DNA from: Collybiopsis luxurians FD-317 M1
Taxonomy: Eukaryota; Basidiomycota; Agaricomycetes; Agaricales; Omphalotaceae
NCBI GenBank assembly: GCA_000827265.1
Contig: KN834775.1
Coordinates: 374,707-438,706 of the forward strand
Length of the DNA: 64,000 nt
Direction of reading: 5' to 3'
Positions 12,520-22,182 of the stretch are shown piece by piece (position 1 is the first letter of the stretch; each line of letters opens with the position of its first letter). The notes under the pieces are model-generated. The model saw nothing but the letters and a program-made list of their open reading frames with translations. It made no database searches and was not told the origin of the DNA. The position numbers and the translations under genes were made by a program.

Positions 12520-14838
12520 TCAAGCATTGCCCCACTTCTTCTTAATCAGTGAGGATGCCCGTTCCGCCAAAATATACACAGGAGCTTGAGTCTGTCCTGC
12601 TATGACAATAGGCTAGAAGGTCATGTAGCGCTTCCGAATCAGTAACAAATCTTGAGGCATTTCTAGAATGACTGACCAATATTGACGCATCAACAATCCG
12701 CAAACCTTTCACACCCTTGACCAGAAGATCGGGATTCACAACACCGTAATCAGCGTTTATGCTAGTCATGCTAGCGGTGCCCACATAATGTTCAGTGTAT
12801 CCGCTAGTGTTTCGGATGAATTCGTTTAAAGCGTCATCACTTTCTAGCGCCGCAGCAAGCTCAGCTGTTGGACCGATAACGTACTCGTCCCATGCAGAAG
12901 CGGACATGAAGAGAACTCCCGTTTTGATAGCTTCGCGCATGGCCAGAAGATCGAACTGAGTTGTGTAAATTCCTCCGTCGATGACTGGAGGAGCAAAAAA
13001 GTTCGGGACGGAGGAATTGATTGTGATAGAGCCTCCTGCAAAGCAATTTGTTGAAAGAGGAGAGAAGCTTATGGAGACAAACTTACGAGATGTCGGAGTC
13101 AGAGGGATTGCAAAAAGTGACAGAAATTTACCAGTTGGAGGCGGAGGATTTGCGAGAGTCGATGGTTGCAAGAGAATAAGTGCATGAGGCGAAGTGACGC
13201 CAGCAGAAGGGTCCCCTTCCCCAAAACTCGCCAGTGTGCTTTCATTGAACCTAAAATACACAGTTTGACCACGAGAGTCCACAAGGGGCCCACGTTTGGT
13301 TTTAATCCATTCCTCGATGAGAATATTCTGCAGTGTTTGGTTTTGGAAAATCACGTCAAATGTGTGGGCACTTGAGTTGACGTTCCAAACGAGTGAGAGA
13401 ACAGGATGCACCGACATGTTTTGGCCAACACTAGGAAGGTGAACGAGAGGACGGATGCCGGCAGAAGAAAGGAGAGCGGAATCTCCAATTCCAGAGTTAA
13501 GAAGGATCTGCGGGGTATTTATTGAGCCCGTTGAGATTATGACTTCCTTCTTGGCGTTGACTCGATAGAATGGTCCTTGAAGTGGACGACAATTAGTTAT
13601 GAAAGCACAATCTGAAAAGTATGCATAGAATAACTGACCATCGAGATCATGGACGAACTCTACACCTAAAAATTCAGGAGAATGGGAGCTCGAGGATGTT
13701 TGGAGCACGCGAGAGACCCGAGCGTTTACTACAACATGGAGATTCGGTCTTTGTAGGAATTTGGGCGCAAGGTATGATGCAGCCGCACTACTTCGAGTTC
13801 CATTGCCGATTGTGAATTGGGTCCAACCTTGAAGTACATACAACCTCAAATCGAACTGTACAGAAAGCATGGAGTAAGACATACTGAGGCCAAGAGGATT
13901 ACCAGAATTGTAATCGAGATTGAAGGCGAAAATTCCTCCAAGCTCCTTTGATGCTTCAAGACCTAGCGGGTCAATTGGGAGAGGAAAACCCGTAAGCGAA
14001 ACAGAGGTGATGCCTGTGGTGCTGTGAATCGATGGGTCATATTGTCCTGAAGTGTCGTGATGATCAGCAGGAGCTGTCCAACGCTCATTCTATGAATACA
14101 GCATGTAAAAGCCGTCTAATCAAATGACTTGGATTTTCTTCACCTTCGCTATGAATGGTTGAATATTGTCCCATGACCAGCCTTCGTCTCCAGTTAATCG
14201 AGCATATCGGTCCCAATCATCTTTAGGGCCACGATTGTATACCATTCCATCTAACTCAGTCAAGAGCGGACTGCGGTCAATCGACAAAGGTGTCGTTGAG
14301 AGATATTTTACGTACTATGCGCGGTGCTTCCGCCGAGAACAAATGCATGAGGGAAAGCAAGGGATCGATTGTTTGCTCCAGGCTGGGGTACGGTCGTCTG
14401 AAGGGTCAATGAGTCCAATTTCCGTGGGGTAAACCGAAGTTATACGTAACTGTATTCCATTCATATCGTGAAGGGATAGTAGAGGAGAGGAAAGGGATAT
14501 CGATAGAAAGTATGCCTTCGTTTCTAAAATGCCATCTTCAGGAGGAATCCATCAAAGACGCTCTTAATGGAACGTACGGCCCTCCCGCTTCCAAGAGGAG
14601 GATCTTGAAGTGTTTATTCTCTGAAAGTCGATTAGCTACCACACAGCCGCCAGGTCCTCCTAATTTGTAAATCAATGATCAGGACGATGGGTATCACGTA
14701 TGAATACTTGCCTCCAATAATCACGAAATCATACTCGGTCGGCGGTACATTGTGAATATTCTCGAACAGGGTGGCCAGCACTGCGGCATGCGGCCATAGA
14801 AGGACTGAAAGGGATAGGAACAAGTTCAGTCGAGCCAT
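12520..14838 (-). CDS. GMC oxidoreductase (aryl-alcohol-oxidase-like), secreted
   Basis: A FAD-dependent oxidase or dehydrogenase of the glucose-methanol-choline family, likely secreted and giving H2O2 if an oxidase. Signal peptide MARLNLFLSLSVLLWPHAAV, then FAD motif VIIGGGPGG, LLLEAGGP, FVLGGSTAHNGMVYNRG and IISTGSINTPQILLNSGIG. The first intron has a GC donor (GGAG|GCAAGT). The last intron (GTCAGT..CTTCTAG, near 12610-12690) must be removed to give DASILPIVIAGQTQAPVY, ending at 12520. Unspliced reading would end in nonsense at 12542. The first catalytic His is present in HYVGTASM. The second catalytic position, normally His or Asn in (A/G)HTQ, is Gln here. About 600 aa. Substrate is not predictable. 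Confidence 0.88.
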
Positions 14839-14874
14839 GATGTTGAGATGTCGTTGGTATTCATCTTGAGCCCA

Positions 14875-14883
14875 CTATTTATA
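14875..14883 (-). promoter_or_regulatory. TATA box of GMC oxidoreductase gene
   Basis: On the minus strand the sequence tataaatag lies about 37 bp upstream of the start codon at 14838, implying a very short 5' leader. Confidence 0.55.
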
Positions 14884-14916
14884 CTGTAATAACTTCTGTA
14901 AAAAAGAAGAGGAACA

Positions 14917-15186
14917 CCAATGATACTGCGGCATAGTACTTACCCAGTGTTGAACTTCTTTCAGTCTAATATTGTCAGCTAGAGTCCTCCATTCTTCCAG
15001 GATTCTATATCTTCAAAAGGTTCGAATAGAGTTGGATTACAGGGTCCCGCCAATTATACTACGGCGTGGTACCTAGTGTTGAACGTCTTTCAGTCTAAAA
15101 TCGTCAGCTGGAGTCCTCCATTCTTCCAAGATTCTAAAAATCCTTTCAAAAATTTCGAATCGAATAGAGCTGGATTACAGAGTTCC
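14917..15186. repeat. two direct repeats of ~135 bp
   Basis: Copy 1 is at 14917-15049 and copy 2 at 15050-15186, head to tail. Both start ccaat.atactgcggc.t.gtac, share agtgttgaac.tctttcagtcta and gagtcctccattcttcca, and end ggattacag.gt.cc.cc. Divergence is moderate with small insertions. They lie just upstream of the GMC gene, so the second copy could carry duplicated promoter sequence. Confidence 0.85.
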
Positions 15187-15653
15187 ACCAACGGCGTTCA
15201 CAAGGTCAATGGCGTTCGAAGGGACTCAAGGAACTAACAAGGAGAATTCAATTGGCTGAGTGTTGAATACTCCGCAATACTCTATTTCAGGTGAGCTCAC
15301 TGCCACATGAGCACTGAACGTGAATACCCGTGCTGGCAATCAGCTAAAGAATTCCTTCTGTTCGACATTGACAGATGGAACAAATTCTAAGTAGATGAAT
15401 AGAAGACTGTAAGGCGGACTACTGGTCTTCACCCTGCCTGGTCCCTGCATCCAACCGTCTAAGTCTTTTTGAGGCTCTAATGCACACCGCTCATGCAAAT
15501 ACTTAGGGAGCAGCATGCTCCAGCACAAGTGCGTCTTCTACCATAATTAAGTTCTATTTGTACAGATGTTGCGCAGACACGTTCATAAAGACGATTCCGA
15601 GTAATAAATGCAAAGAATTTCTTTGCCTTGAGACGGACTGGTCACTGCTCTAT

Positions 15654-16713
15654 TCAGAAATTGACTTTCGAGACTGTTTTCCAGAACTCGGTGCCTATAA
15701 GGAGGATCAGTTGTGAGCAGCCACCCGATAATCTAGAATGTATGCAACTCTTACCCTGGATAGTCGCGATTTCTGCAGGACAAAATAGCGCGTCAACGAG
15801 CGAGCAGCCTTATGAAATAGGGTTCACCTACCCAACTCGAGCGCACTAGGCTGACGCGAACCATCAGCACCGGCGATGGTACCAGCTCCCCAAGCCGAAC
15901 CTACAAGTGGGTTAATTAATCAAAAGGAACGTAAAAGAGAAATTAAAGATCAATATCTTGCCTCCACGAAGCTCAGTGAGACTTGTCAGCTGCGCGAAAG
16001 CGTGAGCGTATCCGAAAGAAACGAAGACCATTCCATGATGAACAAATGTCGACATGGCGTTAGCGACGGTAGTCTCCTGGCCTCCTCCAAGTGAAGCGGT
16101 CGAAACAAAGACGCCAACATATTTGCCAGCGAGGGCCCCTTTACCCCAGAGACCCCCGGTAGTGTCCCAGAAAGCCTGTGTTAATCACCGATAGGTTTGA
16201 CTTGGACGCATACATGTCGCACGCGATGACAAACGAACCTTCCATTGGCCAGGGAAGTTACCGTACCTAGTAATTGGATTGGACGGTCAGAACGTTGCGA
16301 TGAGTCTCATAAACAGTACCTAGTCGGGATTCCGAAAACGAACGCATCGAATTCGGGCAATTTGTCGGAGCTTATGGTGGGATAGTTGGGTTTTGGTGGA
16401 GCGTGCTAAGATAACAGTCCGTTATTCGAACAACTAACAGCGAAAAAAAATCGTACCATCTTGTCGAGAACCTCTTGAGGGAGAGTTTCGGGAATTCTGA
16501 TGGATTTAGTGAGTGTCATTTTCCTCGCAAAGAGCATGAGCGCATACTGGAAAATAGTGGCGGATCCACCAGCCTCTTCAATGCCTTTTTTTTCGGCTTC
16601 GGCCACTGGGATTAAACATTCATCGATAAGGCCACGGAGAGCGAAAAAGAGTACTTGCATTTTGCAATATGACCGTACATCGAATAAATGACGATAGCGA
16701 CCTTGGGAGCCAT
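15654..16713 (-). CDS. NAD(P)H:quinone oxidoreductase, flavodoxin-like (WrbA/Pst2/Ycp4 family)
   Basis: An FMN-binding protein of the WrbA type that reduces quinones by two electrons and limits redox cycling. It starts MAPKVAIVIYSMYGHIAK, the phosphate-binding flavodoxin loop, in a short first exon at about 16661-16713. Further exons give EEAGGSATIFQ, ETLPQEVLDKM, FDAFVFGIPTRYGNFPGQ, the family motif GKYVGVFVSTASLGGGQETT and SAWGAGTIAGADGSRQPS. Two small last exons give ELEIATIQGTEFWKTVSKV, ending at 15654. The motifs and order match the fungal family; length is about 205 aa as usual. Probably cytosolic or at the inner face of eisosomes as in yeast; that location is inference. Confidence 0.9.
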
Positions 16714-17095
16714 TTTAGTTGAATGCTAGATGGGAAAGAAGGAAAGAAAAGTAAAGTTGTTTCGCTGATCGCGCCTTTAAATCAGGGCTTGTATTTGGCC
16801 CAGAAATCATTACCGAATTAGGCATGTTTGTCGCTTCTGACGTACTTCCGCAATCCTATCTTGATTTAGGGTAAGATCGAGTCCCGATTATCGCAGTAGC
16901 AATTACTAAGTATACGTCTTGGAACTTGGAACTTGGATTCCTGAAGGAATCGTATAGCTGGACCTCCCACACACAAAATTTAAAAGTGCGTAAGATACAG
17001 AAAATTGTCCTGATAGAGCTGTCAAGTACAGCAATTCAAATAGCGTAGAGTACCATTCTCTCATGTCCCAAATCACGCATTAATCCCCAGCCTAC

Positions 17096-18068
17096 TCAAA
17101 AATCTCTCGCATCCTGCAACGCCCTCGCTGCTTGCACAATCAAGTTCTCCTGCCCTAACAAACCCTGTACGTTCCGTGTATCGAATCCCTGCACTAATCT
17201 CACAGTTCTCAAATCATCGCTGCTAATATTTAGCCTCCTATCGGATATCAAAAACTGAATGCCCTCCGTACAGGGCGGGGTCATTAGTGACCCCATATAT
17301 TTGTAAATCTTGTGCGAGAGAAAAAAGGCGATGGCGTCTGAAAAGTCCAGCGGGCCTGTATTCGTGAGGTTTCCGGGTGATGGGATGTCCGAGATTGAGT
17401 GAAAGATGTTGTGGAATACGGGCTCGGTTTCTGAGAGCGTGGTTTCGAAATGGAACGTCATCACAGCAGCGAGGGGTTGAGAGGGGTACGATGCAGATGA
17501 AGTGTTGCGGTGCGCAAGACCGCCAGCTGCTCCGTAAAAGTAACAAGAAAGAGATATTATTGCCCACATTTAGAGAGGAAAACGAAACGAGCTTCAAGCG
17601 GGTAATACGCGTCGAGTATAAAATGCTCAGACGGAGTGTGGAAGTGCAACTCTAGAAGTTCATACTCGACTCCATTCATAACGATGCTGCCATTGAGCAA
17701 GAGCTCTGTGCTCCATCGAACGTTGAAGTACGGCGCTGAACTTACTGGCAGGATGTCGAGCTTGCTGATCATATGTTCAGCTGCGAAGCATCCAAGGCCT
17801 CAAACGAGCTGTTCAAATTGATCGGTGACTGATTCTTGCCATTAGAGCAGGCCTTGTTGGCCGTCTTGTTCATGTGGAACCAGTTTAGTGGTCCCTCATC
17901 GCCCGAGTACCCAAACTCAACTATTTGCGGTACAAATTCCGGAGAATTAGACAAGGGGCCGCCTGAGTCGCCAGTTTGGGATTGGCGTGCGTGAAGAAAT
18001 TCCCCATGATACGCAGATATTACAGATGCGGCGGTGAGAAAGAACAGAGCTAGTGTGTTGTAGAACAT
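17096..18068 (-). CDS. alpha-carbonic anhydrase, secreted, probably inactive
   Basis: Family: alpha-class carbonic anhydrase (CO2 hydration). Signal peptide MFYNTLALFFLTAASVISA. Domain landmarks: FGYSGDEGPLNW, GKNQSPINL, ELHFHTPSEH (first two zinc His), MTPPCTEGIQFLI and the C-terminal NVQGLLG. The third zinc ligand, His in the E-x-H-x-V segment, is Arg here (PLEARFVF). The reading frame also changes between 17769 and 17820. A 41-nt intron with a weak GTTTGA donor would fix the frame but remove about 14 residues that look native, so a frameshift is an equal explanation. A second short intron (41 nt, near 17530-17575) joins LSK to SGGLAHR. Either a catalytically dead paralogue or an early pseudogene. 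Confidence 0.8.
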
Positions 18069-18110
18069 GTTGAGATTAATATGGAAAATCGTACCTATCT
18101 GAACTTGAAG

Positions 18111-18117
18111 TTATATA
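18111..18117 (-). promoter_or_regulatory. TATA box of carbonic anhydrase gene
   Basis: Minus-strand tatataa about 43 bp upstream of the start codon at 18068. The 485-bp gap to the divergent hydrolase gene at 18553 is a shared promoter region. Confidence 0.5.
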
Positions 18118-18552
18118 GAGGTGCGGAGACCAGCTTGGCTTGCTTTTGCCCGTTCCTTGGCTGAGAGAAATTTCAATTCAGCACTGGATGAAAAGCAGAC
18201 TTCCGACAACGATTTGTTATGTTATTTCTCAAATTGATTCTAGAATCACTATCCGTTCAAGTTTTAAATGATCTTGAACTCAAGGATACGCCTGTATTAA
18301 GTATTTCAGAGTGCCACAGATAAGAGAGATTGCAGAGTCACCCATTGAGTTAAAGACTCGACCGCGAAGCTTGGTGAATTTGGACCTCATCAGCATGTTC
18401 CAAGAAGACTTCGGGGCGGAAGAGTACAAAATAGGAAGTGCCTCATTTGCCAGATAGACGCTCGTTGTAAGGTTACCGGGTATTCCTCAGAGTCAGACTG
18501 ACTCGATGCGAAAATCATTTGTTCAACTTCCTTTCCCTTCCACCACCACGCC

Positions 18553-19690
18553 ATGGCTTCAGCTACACTCAAGCGAGTTCTAGTTCTCCACGGGTAAGTT
18601 GATATCGCGATTCCAAGTTAGTCACTATATTCACATCGCATCGTGGTTAGTTATGCACAGAACGGGTACATTTTCAGTAAAAGAGTAGACCTCTGCCTTA
18701 ATTCGTTTGATCCTATCTGAGACTGTATGGTGCAGCTGTCTGCGTTAAGAAAACAATGCAAGAGCACTGTCGAATTCGGTGTGTTGTCTCCTGATAAGAA
18801 GGACCGGATATTTACGTCCATTTTATGACAGTGTTTGTCGATGCTCCGCATGTACTTCAACCTGAAGATCTCTTCGATAACGAGCCAACAGAACCTGAAG
18901 CAAATTCAGATCCACTAAAGGACTCCAACGCTGTGTTACGAGGATGGTGGAAGTTTGTCGATAAAGAAAAGAAGGTCTCTACTGGAATGGAGGAATCCTT
19001 GATTTTCTTGAGAGATCTGCTAAAGGAAGCAATCGATGAAGGGAAACGATTTGATGGTGTTTTTGGTTTTAGGTATGCCTAACAACCTCCTGTTATTTTC
19101 ACTTCTTTAAATAATCAATCGTTAGTCAAGGTGCAGCCATGGCAGCGATCCTTGCGGCCTTGCTCGAAGACCCTTCCAAGTTTTCAGATTTTCAAATCCA
19201 GGGCCAACCTCCGCATCCACCAGTGTATGTTTGCATACTCTTTTGCATCTCGTCCGACAAAGTCTAATGAAAATCGCGAAAGATCATTCTGTGTTTGTGC
19301 TGCAGGGTTCCTCCCGACGTTTCCCTTAGCTACAGCTATTCTCTCTCCGAATTTGGGCTTCAAAACTCAGACCCTTCACATCTACGGCATGGCTGATCCT
19401 ATCATTCCATTTGCCAGAGCCAAATTATTAACAGAATTAACGCCCAACAGGAGAATTGAACCGCATGACGGGGGTGTGCATCTCTACCAGATTTTAATAT
19501 TCTAGTATATTGCTCATTATTCTACACAGGCCACTTTGTACCTTCAAAGAACACTTGGCGCAAGTTCATTGCGGCGTGGCTCAAGGATCCGATGGATAAC
19601 GAAATACCATCCCCGGAAGCCGTTTCCACGGAGTCAAATTCCTCAACACCTGTGGCTTCTCATTCTGCCAGCCCTGCACCGGAGAAATGA
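18553..19690 (+). CDS. FSH1-family serine hydrolase
   Basis: An alpha/beta hydrolase of the FSH1/OVCA2 type. Start MASATLKRVLVLHGYAQNG is spliced across a 5' exon (18553-18593). Later exons give FVDAPHVLQPEDLF, the nucleophile elbow GFSQGAAMAAILAALL (joined across an intron at 19072-19126), CVCAAGFLP, YGMADPIIP (Asp of the triad) and HDGGHFVPS (His). All three catalytic residues are present. The GFSQG serine codon is itself split by the intron. The last exon adds a tail of about 35 residues rich in Ser/Pro beyond the usual domain. Cellular substrate is unknown; family members are esterases or thioesterases. Confidence 0.88.
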
Positions 19691-19961
19691 TTGGGGAGAG
19701 TAATAAAAGAGGTGTCAACATGAGCTTGAGTATGTGATAAATGAACGAGTTGTTAATTTCCAGTAGAGCATGTAGATTTCGTGTAATTAGCGCCTATCAG
19801 CGCCTGTTATTGTCCACGTGTTGTTTCTGCCTCGCGCACGCCTTCCGATTCAACCTTGTCCTTGCACCACTCGCAAGGTAATCATATTTTCGATCTGCCT
19901 AATAGGCCCATTCAACTGACTATTTTCTACATTCCAGCCTTGGTTTCCTTCCCTCGTACCA

Positions 19962-20361
19962 ATGGCAGACTCTAAACTCGACGCGCCCACTTCTTCATCC
20001 ACCGATACCGGCTCTGGCTCAAAGGGCATACCCGATGGCGGATCTCTACCCAAAGCGATCATTAAGAACGTGGATATGAGCGAGGAGATGCAGCAGGAGA
20101 GCGTCGACATCGCGTCGGCAGCATTGGAAAAGTACAATATTGAGAAGGATATTGCTGCTCAGATCAAGAAAGAATTTGACAGAAGGCATGGACCTACATG
20201 GCATGTTGTGGTTGGGAAGAACTTTGGGAGCTATGTTACCCATGGTGAGCATTGGAGTTGTATTGGTTCCAGATCAACCATTCATGGGGGATACACTAGA
20301 AACCAAGCACTTTATCTACTTTTACGTCGGATCCCTTGCGATCCTCATCTGGAAATCATAG
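19962..20361 (+). CDS. dynein light chain LC8 type
   Basis: The LC8 hub protein of cytoplasmic dynein. Exons 19962-20244 and 20300-20361 give 345 nt, 114 aa. The first ~25 residues are a Ser/Thr/Gly-rich extension, then the LC8 domain: [49 protein letters not shown] and AILIWKS at the C-terminus. The intron falls inside the Glu codon of THETKH. Reading through it would give a longer false product. Confidence 0.95.
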
Positions 20362-20591
20362 ATACGTTGGAGGAGTTGGTTCTGGGGATTGTTGAAAGAA
20401 CCATTATTCTCATCTACATAATTCTAGCATTCGCTTTGTTTTGCTTTGCATTCTTTTCGCATTCGTATTACATTTGTAGTGTAGGAGCCACTTCGTACAC
20501 GAAAAGTGACTCGTGCTCTGCTCAATGGACCTCTATTTCTCGAAATGCTCACGTTCAGGGTTGATCTCGAACCATCATCACCAGATTGAAC

Positions 20592-21817
20592 ATGCCGGAT
20601 CTTTCTGTTTTAAAAGACTTTGCTCTTACTGAAATCTTGAATGAAGGTATGGCATTGTGTCTTTGCCTGCAAGCGAAATTCATCCGATTACTTGTTCAGA
20701 GCCAGATCGATGTAGACTGGCCCTGCTGGGGACCTTGCCTTCGAGCTGGAACGCGTCTGCTCAAGATCAGCGTCTTCAAGCGATTATCCGAATTGAAAAA
20801 AATGCCTTTGCTTCAGAGCATGCGCCTTCATTGTTCGCTGATCTCGTTCATAGAACAGAGCTGATGGGATCGACAGACATTGTGCGTCGAAACATCCATT
20901 CATTGCCTGTTCTTTGTTGACGGAGACCTTTCAAGTACATAGTACACCTGGATTGCGGGCTGGTTGTCGTCCGAAGTATCAGAAATAAAACAGCCTCAAG
21001 GCGACGTCAAGATTAGTGTTATCTGTCCTGCAACCGATGTGCACGTCAAAAAGGTGCGTGCAAAGGCATGGCTTCGATCGTGGCCACTCAAGATTGGGCT
21101 TGTAGTACGCAAAGCAAGAATCCATTCTCGTTCAAGAAACCCCAGAGCTCTATCATCGAATCACCCTACCCTACATCAACAGTTTTCCCCTTGAACGAAC
21201 ACGATGGTATGAACGTGCCTTCCTGCAACCTGCCAAAAGGCTGAGTTTCTTCAATGTAGGGTCACAGAGATTCTCGAAGGACGTGCAGAACAAGAAAAAG
21301 TGCTCTATTCTTCGTCAGATTATCTCATCCTCCCCGACATGAAATGGGACTTGCATACCACTGGGAGCTTGTACCTCATAGCTATCGCGCGCGATCCATC
21401 TCTACGATCGTTGCGTGATTTGCGTGGAAATGTTCATTTAAGTCTGCTTAGATCAATTCGAAAGGAAGCGTACCGGATAGTAGGAGAGAAATGGAACATT
21501 GGTCGTGGAGGATTACGGTTGTGGATTCATTATCAGCCTAGCTACTACCACTTCCACGTTCATATAGTGAACGCAAACTATGAACTTGCGGGGTTTGGTA
21601 TGGCAGTTGGTCAAGCTCATTTGTTGGAAGACGTCATCTCTCTTGTGAGTGCCTATTTTTGCTCAGTTTCATGAATACCGGGGTACTCATAGATGGATAG
21701 TTGGAAGTAAACCCAAATGTATTCGAGATCATCACACTTACGTATGGGCTAGGAGAACAGCATGGTTTGTACGAGCAGATGAAGGTTGCTCAGAGTGAAG
21801 TAGATGAAAAGGATTAA
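20592..21817 (+). CDS. scavenger mRNA decapping enzyme DcpS (HIT family)
   Basis: Hydrolyses the residual m7G cap after 3'-5' mRNA decay. Start ATG at 20592 (MPDLSVLKDFALTEILNE). The second exon must start at CAG|ATCGATG to give EDRCRLALLGTLPS in frame. Further exons encode the N-terminal swapped domain (SLFADLVHRTELM, YTWIAGWLSSEVS) and the catalytic domain: LILPDMKWD, then the HIT histidine triad YYHFHVHIVNANYE, then LLEDVISLLEVNP and a Glu/Lys-rich end at 21817. The catalytic His is the middle one of the triad and is present. Four or five introns. Confidence 0.92.
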
Positions 21818-22182
21818 GGTGAAACGACTTAATTAACCATGTAATATGTTGAAAACTGTGGGAGGTGAGACGGAGGTTCGAGTATTGTTTCTGCTTCCAC
21901 CTTTGCTTCCGACCTTCGACCTCCCGGTGCTGTTCCGGCCTTCTCTCGCTGTCTGTTGTGTTTGAGAAGTATTGAATCTATGGATGTCTTGTCAATTGTA
22001 TTGTTTATTTTGCCAGGCTTTTATTTTTTTATCGATAACATCTTCGCCTCGAAATAACCGGTGTGTCCGAAGAGAGCCGCCTGCGGGTCCTACCAATCTT
22101 GCTTCCCTTCTTTGTTTTCCTCCCACTCTTGAATATCTACCTGTTCAAGGGGTAAACGTTGACGTTGTCACCGCCATCGGTC

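Noticed and set aside
12542..12640. GMC C-terminus read without the last intron (end at 12542)
   Set aside because: It gives a nonsense tail; splicing at GTCAGT..CTTCTAG restores the conserved LAERASSLI end.
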